64,000 nt of DNA. Origin: Phycisphaerae bacterium. GTDB taxonomy: Bacteria > Planctomycetota > Phycisphaerae > Phycisphaerales > UBA1924. Below the pieces are notes generated by a model. It had not been told where the DNA came from. It ran no database searches and saw nothing but the letters and a program-made list of their open reading frames with translations. The first letter of the stretch is position 1, and each line of letters begins with the position of its first letter. The stretch covers positions 124,001 to 188,000 of the forward strand of contig JAUIHS010000007.1 of the NCBI GenBank assembly GCA_030432255.1, given 5' to 3'. This document shows positions 35,380 through 43,568 of this stretch, piece after piece. The position numbers and the translations under genes were made by a program.

Positions 35380-36168
35380 TCAGGGACCCGGTGATTCCTT
35401 GATGGCAGGAATCAGGTAGTCGAGGTCGGGTCCAGAAAGTCGCATGAAGTCCGTTCGAAAGACCGGAGCAAGGATCTCGGGGCGGAGGACCTCCTCCGGA
35501 GTACCGTTGCATGCGACCTGGCCATCGCCATTCAGCAGGGTGATGGATGACGCAAGCCGACGGGCGAGGACGAAGTCGTGGAGGATGAGGATCGCCGCGA
35601 TGCCGGAGTCCCCCTCCATGACCTGTTGCAGACGATTCGCGCACCGGGCCACGTGGGCAGGATCAAGGGCGGAGAAGGGCTCGTCGGCGAGGAGGTGCCG
35701 CGGTTCGCTGCAGCCGCGGCGTGTGAGCTGCGCAAGCGCCCGCGCAAAGGTGACGTCCTGCTGCTGTCCGATGCTGAGTTCAGAGAACACCGAGTCGGCA
35801 AGGAGTTCGAGGTCGAAGGCTCGGATGATGTCATCCAGCGTACCGGTGTCGGCGCGCTGCCCAAATCGGGACATGGCCAGGATGTCACGGACGGTGAACG
35901 CGACCGAGGGTGCGGAGCGCTGGGGGACGTAGGCGAGTTGATCGGCACGACGGGCAGGTCGCACGGTGCCGATCGGGGTACCGTTCAGTTCGATGCTGCC
36001 TGTATCGGCAGGCATCACGCCGAGCATCAGTCTCATGAGGGTGGACTTGCCGGAGCCATTGGGTCCGAGGATGACGTGGATTCCGTGATCAAAGGTGACT
36101 GTCACCTCCCGAAGGACCGGGCGTCGGCGCTCGTATGCATAGGTGATGTCCTTCAGGTGAAGCGTCAT
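35380..36168 (-). CDS. Iron-complex/cobalamin-type ABC transporter ATPase (FecE/BtuD-like)
   Basis: A 262-residue ABC ATPase. Walker A is GPNGSGKST (about 33-41). The signature is LSIGQQQDVTFARAL, with SIGQQ in place of the usual SGGQ. A D-E-P Walker B end lies in LLADEPFSALD and the switch histidine in LILHD. The start overlaps the FecCD permease stop as ATGA. FecE/BtuD-type specificity is inferred from the partner permease. No substrate-binding lipoprotein or TonB receptor is present in the window. Confidence 0.82.
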   Translation of the reverse strand: MTLHLKDITYAYERRRPVLREVTVTFDHGIHVILGPNGSGKSTLMRLMLGVMPADTGSIELNGTPIGTVRPARRADQLAYVPQRSAPSVAFTVRDILAMSRFGQRADTGTLDDIIRAFDLELLADSVFSELSIGQQQDVTFARALAQLTRRGCSEPRHLLADEPFSALDPAHVARCANRLQQVMEGDSGIAAILILHDFVLARRLASSITLLNGDGQVACNGTPEEVLRPEILAPVFRTDFMRLSGPDLDYLIPAIKESPGP

Positions 36169-37211
36169 GGGCCACCTCCCTGAAAGGCGGCGGGCCGTCG
36201 GCGCAGGAGCAGGATGAAGAAGGGGCCGCCGAGCAGTGCCATCAGCACGCCGACAGGAATCTGCCCGGCGGGGCTCCATGCGGCCGCGCGGGTCGAGACG
36301 AGATCGGCCGCGACCATGAGCGCGGCGCCGAGAAGCGCGGCGAAGACCAGCAATGTGCGATGGCCGGGCCCGACGAGTCGCCGTGCGATGTGGGGGCAGA
36401 TGAGTCCCACGAAACCGATGGGGCCCGCAAGCAGTACGGTCACTCCGGCGAGCGTGCCGGCGAGTATGAAAGTCGTCATCCGCAATCGCGGAACAGCAAC
36501 ACCGATGCTGTGGGCTTCCTCGGCGCCGAGGGTGATGACGTCCAGCGCAGGCGCTATGCGCATCGCAATGACCATGCCGATGACGATGATCAGACCGACC
36601 GCGAGGTGATGAATCCAGGGCACGTCCTGCACCATGGAACCCATCATCCAGCGAATGGCCGCGGCGACGCCCTGATCCGACATGAACTGGTAGGCGGTGG
36701 CGATGAGTGCGCCGCAGATGACGCTGACGATGACACCGGCGAGCAGAAGCGTGACGGGTTCGATGACGCCACGACGTTGCCCGATCAGGTAGACGAGCAC
36801 GAGTGCAGCGATGGCGCCGATGATCGCGGCGGCGATGCGCGTTCCGGGAGGCGCAATGGCGCCGGTGGAGGCAGACGTGAGGAGGATTACAAGGACGACG
36901 CCGAGTCCTGCACCGGAAGTGATTCCAAGGATCGAGGGTGCCGCGAGGGGATTACGGAGCAGTCCCTGAAGCAGGACGCCGCTGATGGCGAGTCCACTGC
37001 CGACGAGGCACGCTGAAAGGACCATGCGCAGTCGGAATCGGATGGAGAAGCCCTCGACGGCGAAGTCGGAGGCACCGAAGAGTTGCACGATGCCGGCTCG
37101 GATGAAGTCGAGAGAGTCAACGCCACCATCCCAGATGATGAGTCGGAGCGCGATAGCGGCGAGGAGCAGAACGATCAGGATGGTCAGGAGGAGGGCTGTC
37201 CGCGCTCTCAC
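36165..37211 (-). CDS. FecCD-family ABC transporter permease
   Basis: A permease of about 348 residues with roughly ten hydrophobic segments, importing siderophore-iron, heme or cobalamin. Signatures: RLRMVLSACLVGSGLAISGVLLQ (family opening RLPR...GAxLAxSGxxxQ), NPLAAPSILGITSGAGLG, and GPIGFVGLICPHIARRLVG, all standard for FecCD/BtuC. The GTG at 37211 puts the first TM at the N-terminus and has AAGG upstream; a GTG at 37298 would add 29 residues. Translationally coupled to the ATPase. The ligand is unknown. Confidence 0.87.
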   Translation of the reverse strand: MRARTALLLTILIVLLLAAIALRLIIWDGGVDSLDFIRAGIVQLFGASDFAVEGFSIRFRLRMVLSACLVGSGLAISGVLLQGLLRNPLAAPSILGITSGAGLGVVLVILLTSASTGAIAPPGTRIAAAIIGAIAALVLVYLIGQRRGVIEPVTLLLAGVIVSVICGALIATAYQFMSDQGVAAAIRWMMGSMVQDVPWIHHLAVGLIIVIGMVIAMRIAPALDVITLGAEEAHSIGVAVPRLRMTTFILAGTLAGVTVLLAGPIGFVGLICPHIARRLVGPGHRTLLVFAALLGAALMVAADLVSTRAAAWSPAGQIPVGVLMALLGGPFFILLLRRRPAAFQGGGP

Positions 37212-37295
37212 GGCTTCGACCTTCAGCTTTCGACTATGCTGTGACGTGCCGGCGCGTGCCGGGATTCCCGGGAGTATAACGGTTGAGAGTGCTGG

Positions 37296-37322
37296 CACGA
37301 GGGAAGTGGGACAAGGGACAGG
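37296..37322 (-). repeat. Weak copy of the dispersed intergenic repeat
   Basis: On the minus strand the stretch reads CCTGTCCCTTGTCCCACTTC and CCTCGTG, resembling the CACT/GTCCCT units elsewhere but more degenerate. It lies between the divergent FecCD and TPR-sulfotransferase genes. Confidence 0.25.
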
Positions 37323-37338
37323 ACACGAAGGACCTTGA

Positions 37339-38838
37339 ATGTCTGCTCAGGCTGATCCATATGGGGCGATGATCCGGCAGGCGATGTCGCATCAGCAGGC
37401 CGGACGCTTCGGCGACGCCGCCAAGCTCTACACCTTCGTTCTGTCGAAGCAGCCGGAGCATCCGGATGCGCTGCATCTGCGTGGTGTGTTGCGGACGCAG
37501 CAGGGTATGGCGGAAGGCGCCGTCGAGGACATCGAGGCGGCGCTGCGGGTGAAGCCGGAGACACCTCCCTTCCTCTACAACCTCGGGCATGCGTATCGAC
37601 TGGCAGGCCGGACAGATGATGCAGTGCGCGCCTACGAACATGTTCTCCGCCTGATACCGAAGCATCCGCCCACGCTCATCGCTCTGGCACGCGTACAGGA
37701 GATTCGGGGCGATGATGACGCGGCGCGCGGGACGCTCGACTTGCTGCCGGCAGGGGCAGAGGGACCGACGGCGGTTGCGATCCGTGGACGGCTGGATGCG
37801 CGGGCGGGTGATCCGGTGGCGGTCGCGGCGACACTTCGAAGTGCGGCCGCGAGGGTGAGCAATGACAGCGAGGCCGTGGACCTGCTCTTCACGGCAGCGC
37901 AGGTCTGCGACCGAGCCGGTGTGCATGAGGAAGCGGCGACATTGCTGGGGCGCGCGAACCGTGCGAAGGGCGCGCGGTTTGATTGCGAACGCTTCCGCCG
38001 CGGCATGGACCGGCTGATTGAAGCCTTTGACAGCGACCATGTGCGCGAATTGGCGGGAGCACGTGAGGGCGGGGGTGAGGGTCTGGTGTACGTCCTCGGG
38101 ATGCCTCGCTCGGGGACGAGCCTGGTGGAGCAGATCCTGACGAGTCATCCGTCAGTGACGGGTGGCGGTGAGTTGACCATCGTGCCACAGTTGGAATCGC
38201 TGCTTGAGTCGCGATGCCCATCGCAAGCAGGTTGGCCGGGTTGCCTGGGATCAGTGGAATCGGCTCTGCCGGCAGAGATCGGCCGCGAGGGTGCGCACCT
38301 GTATGAGCGGGCCATGGGCAGGAAGTTCGGAGAGGATGCTCTCCTGACGGACAAGTTGCCGTCGAACTTTCGCCGCGTGGGTCTGATCCGCCTGCTGTTT
38401 CCACGGGCGCGGATTGTGCATTGCATCCGCGATGCCGAGGACACGTGCCTGTCGTGCTACATGCAGGAGTTTGCAGGTGGAACACATCCCTATGCATATG
38501 ATCTGAAAGCGCTGGCGTGTTACTACCACCAGTACGAGCGCATCATGGCGTTCTGGTCCAACTGGGGCTTCGTGGAACTGCACGAGGTGCGGTACGAGGA
38601 ACTGGTATCGGAGCAGGAGCGTGTGACACGGGCGCTGGTGGAGGGAATCGGGTTGGAATGGGATGACGCGTGTCTGCGGCCGCAGGAATCAAAGCGTCGC
38701 GTGGCGACAGCGAGTTACGCACAGGTGCGCGAGGCGGTGCATCGACGCTCGGTACGGCGCGCGGATCGGTACGCGGGGATGATGGAAGACTTTCGAGCCG
38801 CGTTGGAGCGGGAGAGGGGGATGTCGGCAGATGGGTGA
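37339..38838 (+). CDS. TPR-sulfotransferase fusion protein
   Basis: A 499-residue protein. The N-terminal half has TPR-like helix pairs (AGRFGDAAKLYTFVLSKQPEH, ALHLRGVLRTQQGMAEGAVE, LYNLGHAYRLAGRTDDAVRA). The C-terminal half is a PAPS-dependent sulfotransferase: the 5'-phosphosulfate loop GMPRSGTSLVEQIL (about 254-267), a DKLPSNFRRVG segment and the 3'-phosphate-binding part RIVHCIRDAEDTCLSCYMQ. TPR-sulfotransferase fusions often modify proteins or glycans. The ATG follows AAGG. The nearby sulfatase at 1251 is 34 kb away, so no link is claimed. Confidence 0.87.
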   Translation: MSAQADPYGAMIRQAMSHQQAGRFGDAAKLYTFVLSKQPEHPDALHLRGVLRTQQGMAEGAVEDIEAALRVKPETPPFLYNLGHAYRLAGRTDDAVRAYEHVLRLIPKHPPTLIALARVQEIRGDDDAARGTLDLLPAGAEGPTAVAIRGRLDARAGDPVAVAATLRSAAARVSNDSEAVDLLFTAAQVCDRAGVHEEAATLLGRANRAKGARFDCERFRRGMDRLIEAFDSDHVRELAGAREGGGEGLVYVLGMPRSGTSLVEQILTSHPSVTGGGELTIVPQLESLLESRCPSQAGWPGCLGSVESALPAEIGREGAHLYERAMGRKFGEDALLTDKLPSNFRRVGLIRLLFPRARIVHCIRDAEDTCLSCYMQEFAGGTHPYAYDLKALACYYHQYERIMAFWSNWGFVELHEVRYEELVSEQERVTRALVEGIGLEWDDACLRPQESKRRVATASYAQVREAVHRRSVRRADRYAGMMEDFRAALERERGMSADG

Positions 38839-38870
38839 GTGTGGTATCTGCGCCGACAAGCCTACCGGTA

Positions 38871-38900
38871 CCTCATCACTGGTCCCTCGTCACTCTCCTC
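38871..38900 (+). repeat. Dispersed intergenic repeat, copy 4, running into the 3' end of a coding sequence
   Basis: CTCATCACTGGTCCCTCGTC followed by ACTCTCCTC matches the other copies (CACTSGTCCCT core). It covers the stop codon (38876-38878) and the last codons of the methyltransferase gene, encoding its RRVTRDQ tail on the opposite strand. Confidence 0.5.
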
Positions 38901-39481
38901 AGCAACGCCAGATACTCGATGTTCCCCGTCTTCTTCCCCCGCTTCTTTCCGCCGCGAATGGGGGATTGCACTTCGCCCAGGACTTCGACGCCCAGCGCCG
39001 CCATAGCGTTCATGCTCTCGCGCATCACGGTTGCGGCTTCGTCGTCAGTCAGCACGGGGGCGGTGCGTTCGCGGCTGCCGTGGGATCTCTCGTAATGCGG
39101 CTTGATCAGCGAGATGATGCGTCCCTCGGAGTGCAGCCATTTCAGCGCCGCCGGGATGCAGAACTTCTGCGGCGTCCACCCCATGTCGATCACTGCGAGG
39201 TCGACCGTGGTCGGGGGTTCCGCATGGAGTGCGTTGGTGCGTTCCATGACCGTCACTCGGTCGTCGGTGCGCAGGCGGTAATCGAGGATTCCGTATGCCG
39301 TATCGACCGCGTGCACATGCGAGGCGCCGTGTTTCAGCAGGCAGTCGGTAAAACCGCCGAGGTTGCAGCCGAGGTCGACAGCGGTGAGGCCCGTGACAGC
39401 GAGGCCGAAGGTCTCAAGCGCGTGATGTAGTTTCAATCCGCCCCGACCGACATACGCAGGTTGTTCCGCAGCCTCCGACAC
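38876..39481 (-). CDS. TlyA/FtsJ-like SAM-dependent methyltransferase lacking the S4 domain
   Basis: A 201-residue Rossmann-fold methyltransferase. YVGRGGLKLHHALETF corresponds to the start of the TlyA catalytic domain (SRGGxKLxxAL), followed by the SAM motif AVDLGCNLGGFTDCLL and the VIDMGWTPQKF catalytic strand with a K-x-x-x-Y-x-R-like region (LIKPHYERSHG). TlyA proteins methylate rRNA ribose and carry an S4 RNA-binding domain of about 60 residues in front, absent here. It follows lpxI by 2 nt in the LOG-lpxI-methyltransferase unit. Its 3' end lies in the dispersed repeat. Target RNA unknown. Confidence 0.82.
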   Translation of the reverse strand: MSEAAEQPAYVGRGGLKLHHALETFGLAVTGLTAVDLGCNLGGFTDCLLKHGASHVHAVDTAYGILDYRLRTDDRVTVMERTNALHAEPPTTVDLAVIDMGWTPQKFCIPAALKWLHSEGRIISLIKPHYERSHGSRERTAPVLTDDEAATVMRESMNAMAALGVEVLGEVQSPIRGGKKRGKKTGNIEYLALLRRVTRDQ

Positions 39482-39483
39482 GT

Positions 39484-40359
39484 TCAGGCCGAAGGCATGC
39501 CGACGATGGCGATGTCCAGTTTGTCAGCCATGGCGAGGGTGTCGGGCTTGTCGATGATGATGACGTCACCAGCGGCGAGCGCAAGGCAGCGCCCCCCTGC
39601 TTCGTGCAGGTTGCGAATGGTATCGGGCCCGACGGTCGGCACATCGGAGCGTCGATCGTGCCCCGAACGTGCGCCCTTCAGGAGCGACCAGCCGGAAGCG
39701 GAGCACAGTTCACCTGTACGCAGGATCATGCGATCCGTACCTTCGACGGCTTCAACCGCAATCGTGTCCCGCTCGCGGACGGAGATGGCCTGACCGATGT
39801 CCAGCCGGAGCAGTTCCTGCAGCAGAGGCCACGCGAAATCGATGTCGGCCTTCTGCCCCGCGGAAGGCTGCCGGCGCGTCATGACGCCCGCTTGTGCGAG
39901 GTGCTCCTGGATGTGTGAAGTCGAGTCGATGAGCAGCACTCCGTCCTTGGCCAGTTCGTCGGCGACGGCTGCGAGAATCTGACCGGATCTCCGATCCTTG
40001 CGCAGCTTGAACCACATCATACCGGAGCGCAGGTCGGGCGTATTGCGGACCAGTGTCGACCAATCGTGCATGAGTTTCGCCTTGTCCACCCGCCCCACCA
40101 TCACCGCGTGGCCGACACCGAATTTCCTCAGCGCCTTGCCCCACGATCCAAGTCTCAGCGCTCCCGTTTCCGTGAAGTCGTCGCACAACTGCGGAAGTTC
40201 CTCCTCGTACTGCCCGGCCAGCCCGATGCAGTGGACGGTGTGCCCCGCATGCTTCATGCCCTGCGCGACGAGAATCGGCAGCCGACCGCCGGCGGCGATC
40301 AGGCCAAGCGGCGCAGGTGGCGCCGGGCAGTCCGGCAGAATGACCAGCGGGGCAGACAT
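39484..40359 (-). CDS. lpxI: UDP-2,3-diacylglucosamine pyrophosphatase LpxI
   Basis: A 291-residue LpxI (DUF1009) enzyme that hydrolyses UDP-diacylglucosamine to lipid X in lipid A biosynthesis, replacing LpxH. Typical features: LGLIAAGGRLPILVAQGMKHAGH at the N-terminus, GALRLGSWGKALRKFGVGHAVMVGRVDK, and in the C-terminal domain DIGQAISVRERDTIAVEAVEGT and DVPTVGPDTIRN. Its ATG overlaps the LOG gene stop as TGATG. Presence of lpxI supports a lipid A-making outer membrane. Confidence 0.9.
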   Translation of the reverse strand: MSAPLVILPDCPAPPAPLGLIAAGGRLPILVAQGMKHAGHTVHCIGLAGQYEEELPQLCDDFTETGALRLGSWGKALRKFGVGHAVMVGRVDKAKLMHDWSTLVRNTPDLRSGMMWFKLRKDRRSGQILAAVADELAKDGVLLIDSTSHIQEHLAQAGVMTRRQPSAGQKADIDFAWPLLQELLRLDIGQAISVRERDTIAVEAVEGTDRMILRTGELCSASGWSLLKGARSGHDRRSDVPTVGPDTIRNLHEAGGRCLALAAGDVIIIDKPDTLAMADKLDIAIVGMPSA

Positions 40360-41036
40360 CAGTCAGCCTGATCTCCATGCTCACGGAGGGAGGCGGGCGG
40401 CGTCGGAACAAGATCGAGCCGCCCGGAGGTCGCAGCGACCTCGCCATCCAGCCCGCGCAGGACCTCGATGACGGCATCGGCTGTCTGTACAACGCTGAAG
40501 AGGTCGCGAACGCCGGGCCGCGCGAATCGGCTCTCGATCATGTGGTCGAACATGTCGAGAAGCGGGTCGTAGTAGTGCGCTCCGGGGCGATCGGGGTCGG
40601 GCGTGTTGAGGATGACGATGGGCTTGTGATGTTCACCAAGGAGGTGGCCGACGAGGATCTCGAAGAATTCCTCGAGCGTGCCGAGGCCACCGGGGAGAAT
40701 GACAAAGGCATCGCCGCGATGTTCGAGAATGCGCTTGCGTTCGCGCATGGTCTCGACGACGACGTTCTCGTCATTGAGGTCGTCCATCTGTTCGGCGTCG
40801 CGGAGGCGCTGCGTGATGATACCGGTGACATGACCGTCGCCATCGCGTACGGCCCCCGCGATCTCTCCCATGAGACCGACGGAGCCACCCCCGTAGACGA
40901 GTCCCCACCCGGCTTCGGCCATGAGGGTGCCGAGTCGGCTGGCGGCCGCGAAGAAGTCGGCGTGGAGGTCATTGCTCGACGAGCAGTAGACGGTGATGCG
41001 CTCGATGTTGATGCGGGCCTCGCTCATGGTGGCCAT
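40359..41036 (-). CDS. LOG-family nucleotide phosphoribohydrolase-like protein
   Basis: A LOG (Lonely Guy, TIGR00730-type) protein of about 225 residues, a family that releases bases from nucleoside monophosphates, for example cytokinin activation, or binds nucleotides. Both signature motifs are present: LVYGGGSVGLMGEIAGAV and LPGGLGTLEEFFE. The C-terminal 20-30 residues are polar and atypical. ATG 41036 or 41027 may start the protein; neither has a clear ribosome-binding site. It is first in the unit with lpxI and the TlyA-like gene. Confidence 0.85.
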   Translation of the reverse strand: MATMSEARINIERITVYCSSSNDLHADFFAAASRLGTLMAEAGWGLVYGGGSVGLMGEIAGAVRDGDGHVTGIITQRLRDAEQMDDLNDENVVVETMRERKRILEHRGDAFVILPGGLGTLEEFFEILVGHLLGEHHKPIVILNTPDPDRPGAHYYDPLLDMFDHMIESRFARPGVRDLFSVVQTADAVIEVLRGLDGEVAATSGRLDLVPTPPASLREHGDQAD

Positions 41037-41100
41037 TGTAGTGAGGGGTCTGCGGAGCGCGGCGGGTCGGCCGGGTTGTTCGGGAATATGTTGGTGGCGT

Positions 41101-41583
41101 TCAGGGGGCTTGATCGCCTGGTTCCGGCGGTATACCGATGTCTTCGTTCCAGAGGTCCGGATGCTCTCGAATGAAGGTCTCCATGAGCTCGATGCAGACC
41201 GCGTCCTGCACGACCTGGAGTTCGACACCTTCCGCACTCATCAGTGACTCGGCGCCCTTGAACGTCCGATTCTCCCCGATGATCACGCGGGGGATTCGGT
41301 GCAGGATCGCAGTTCCCGAGCACATGATGCACGGGCTGAGCGTCGAGGCGAGCGTGAGCGTGTGCCAGTCGCGGCGGCGTCCGGCGGCCCGGATGCACGA
41401 GACCTCGGCATGGGCGGTGGTGTCGCCGGTCTGAACCCGTTGGTTGTGACCGGACGCGACGACCTTGCCGTCAGGGGTCGCGAGTGCAGACCCGATGGGA
41501 ATACCCCCTTCGCTGAGGGACTTGCGGGCCTGTTCGATCGCGGCATCGAGAAGCGTCCGGTCGTTCGGTGCGAGTGGTGTCAT
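41101..41583 (-). CDS. Yeast-type (FCY1-like) cytosine deaminase
   Basis: A 160-residue zinc deaminase of the cytidine/deoxycytidylate superfamily. Zinc ligands are H in TTAHAEVS (with the catalytic Glu) and the two Cys in SPCIMC. The end of the protein, IPRVIIGENRTFKG...FIREHPDLWNEDIG, resembles the fungal cytosine deaminase pattern (IPRCVVGEN, then RPQDWFEDIG at the C-terminus), and the length of about 158 agrees. This class converts cytosine to uracil and differs from bacterial CodA amidohydrolases. Other small deaminases (guanine, tRNA adenosine) are less likely given the C-terminus. The start 41583 is chosen from homology. Confidence 0.82.
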   Translation of the reverse strand: MTPLAPNDRTLLDAAIEQARKSLSEGGIPIGSALATPDGKVVASGHNQRVQTGDTTAHAEVSCIRAAGRRRDWHTLTLASTLSPCIMCSGTAILHRIPRVIIGENRTFKGAESLMSAEGVELQVVQDAVCIELMETFIREHPDLWNEDIGIPPEPGDQAP

Positions 41584-41668
41584 TGAGGCGATTCTCGCGG
41601 TGCTGCGGGTCGGGTGCAACAGCGGGGGTTGGCGGTCTGCCCGCGATCCGGGGTATACACTGTCACAC

Positions 41669-42961
41669 ATGCGCAAGGTGGACCTGACGTCTGGCGGCCG
41701 GATTCCCGCGGTGGTTCAACTGCTGCAGGAAGTCAGTCGCGCCCTGGATCCGTTTGAGATTCAGCGTCATTTCACGGAGCGCCTGGGGGAGTACCGGCCA
41801 TTCGACGGGTACATTTCCCTCTCGACGCGGGGTCTGGAGACGGGTCAGTTCCGGGTGACGCGTCGGCTCATCCCGTCGGCGTCGATCCATGAGTTCGACA
41901 ACCCGTGGGAGCGTACCGAACCCTACCCTGTCCAGTCGGGAGGCTTCCTCAGCGAGATCATCAGCCGGGAGGAGCCGCAACTCTTCGAGGATCTGCACCT
42001 GACGGGCGACCCCGTGCTCGGCGATGCGTTGAAGGATGTGCATTCGCTGTATGCGGTTCCGCTCTTCGACAGCGGGCATGCGCTGAACTGGTCACTGGCG
42101 TTGATGCATCGGCCCGAGTTGTCGATGTCGGACCACATCGCCGAGGACTTCCTGATGCGGGCCAACCTGATCGGCGGGCTGACGCGGAGTCTGCTGCATG
42201 CGGCGGAGGTCAAACGCCTGAATGGCCAACTCGAGGATCAACTCGAGGAGATCGCGCAGGTGCAGCGTTCACTGCTGCCGAATCGCACGCCGCATATTCC
42301 GGGGCTGGAGATTGCGACGAGTTACCTGACGAGCAACGCGGCGGGCGGCGACTTCTACGACTTCATCCCGCTCGAATCGGATCGCTGGGGGTTCGTGATC
42401 GCTGATGTGTCGGGTCACGGCGCCGGGGCGGCGACCGTTGTGGCAATGCTTCAGACGGCGCTCCGCGGGCAGATGTCCGGAGACATGCAGCCGCATGAGA
42501 CCTTGATGCGGATCAACCGGCAGTTGCATCCGAACCTGATCGACGGACATTTCATCACGGCGTTCATGGGTGTGCTGGATCCCGCATCGAAGCAACTCGT
42601 GTACGCCAATGCCGGGCATCATCCGCCGAAACGGCGGCGGCAGAACGGCGACCTGATCGGGCTGGATGAGGTGGCGTCCCTGCCCCTCGGTGTGCTGGAT
42701 GACGTGTCGTACGAGTCGGCATCGGTTCGTCTGGACAACGGCGACACGCTTGTACTCTTCACGGACGGGATCACGGAAGCGTTCAGCCCGCCCCCGGAGC
42801 GCGCGATGTTCGGTGATGAGGGACTGGCCGGAGCGCTGGAGCACTGCACCGGTGCGCCACCGTGCGTGATCGAGTCGATCCATGAGCGTCTTTACGCCCA
42901 CACGCGTTCGCGAGAGCGGGATGACGACCAGACACTTGTTGTCGTGCAGACCGAACTGTGA
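41669..42961 (+). CDS. GAF-like and SpoIIE-type PP2C phosphatase
   Basis: A 430-residue cytoplasmic protein. The N-terminal part (to about 180) is GAF-like (QEVSRALDPFEIQRHFTERL, SLYAVPLFDSGHALNWSLALM). A coiled linker leads to the SpoIIE/RsbU-type Ser/Thr phosphatase: VQRSLLPNRTPHIPGLEIATSYL, AAGGDFYDFIPL (metal-binding Asp), VIADVSGHGAGAATVVAML, and LVLFTDGITEAFSP, with a final RDDDQTLVVV. Such enzymes usually dephosphorylate anti-anti-sigma factors; no anti-sigma or antagonist gene is adjacent. The ATG at 41669 is the first start consistent with the domain. The downstream gene overlaps as GTGA. Confidence 0.87.
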   Translation: MRKVDLTSGGRIPAVVQLLQEVSRALDPFEIQRHFTERLGEYRPFDGYISLSTRGLETGQFRVTRRLIPSASIHEFDNPWERTEPYPVQSGGFLSEIISREEPQLFEDLHLTGDPVLGDALKDVHSLYAVPLFDSGHALNWSLALMHRPELSMSDHIAEDFLMRANLIGGLTRSLLHAAEVKRLNGQLEDQLEEIAQVQRSLLPNRTPHIPGLEIATSYLTSNAAGGDFYDFIPLESDRWGFVIADVSGHGAGAATVVAMLQTALRGQMSGDMQPHETLMRINRQLHPNLIDGHFITAFMGVLDPASKQLVYANAGHHPPKRRRQNGDLIGLDEVASLPLGVLDDVSYESASVRLDNGDTLVLFTDGITEAFSPPPERAMFGDEGLAGALEHCTGAPPCVIESIHERLYAHTRSRERDDDQTLVVVQTEL

Positions 42962-43431
42962 GTCGCGGCGGCACTCCGAGGGATGAGTGGTATGCGGATG
43001 GTCTGCAGTTCGAATGCACCTGCTGCGGCGCGTGCTGCACGGGCGTACCGGGATTCGTGCTGTTCACACCGGGGGAAGCCGAGGCGATGGCGGCGAAGCT
43101 GGGGATTCCGGTTGAGACCTTCATGGAGCGGTACACCCATGAGACGCCTGAGGGACAGTCTCTGCGTGAGCACCTGACGCACGAGGGCTACGATTGCGTC
43201 TTCCTGGATCGCGAAACGTTGCCGGGCAAGGCTGTGTGTTCGCTGTACGAGGCGCGGCCCCTGCAGTGCCGTACGTTTCCGTGGTGGCCGGAGCACCTGA
43301 AGCATCCGCGAGACTGGCAGAGGTTGAGTCGGACGTGCGAAGGGATCGGGCGGGGCGATATCGTCCCGATCGAGGCAATCCGCATCCAGCGGGATGCTCA
43401 TCAGGGGGATCGGGGAGCGCGAGGCGGGTAG
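42958..43431 (+). CDS. YkgJ-family cysteine-cluster protein
   Basis: A 157-residue cytoplasmic protein with the clustered motif FECTCCGACCTG near residue 19, which in the YkgJ family binds zinc or an iron-sulfur centre. Further cysteines lie in YDCVFLD, AVCSLYEARPLQCRTFPWWP and SRTCEGIG; the RPLQCRTFPWW block is a second family hallmark. The GTG start overlaps the phosphatase stop (GTGA). Function unknown beyond metal binding; coupling suggests co-expression with the phosphatase. Confidence 0.85.
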   Translation: MSRGGTPRDEWYADGLQFECTCCGACCTGVPGFVLFTPGEAEAMAAKLGIPVETFMERYTHETPEGQSLREHLTHEGYDCVFLDRETLPGKAVCSLYEARPLQCRTFPWWPEHLKHPRDWQRLSRTCEGIGRGDIVPIEAIRIQRDAHQGDRGARGG

Positions 43432-43568
43432 CGGGCTCAGTCACAGGACGTGAAAGTGGCCGTGGTCATCCTGCGGTAATGCACGGATCTCGGGGCAGTG
43501 TAGTGTTCTCTCGTGGCGTTCGGATGTCCGGGCGCCAGGAAACCTGCACGGTAGAGAGGAGTCTACAA

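Noticed and set aside
43194..43568. Upstream extension of the gene at 43569
   Set aside because: The extension overlaps the YkgJ-like gene and lacks a signal peptide; the ATG at 43569 has GAGGAG and begins a signal sequence.
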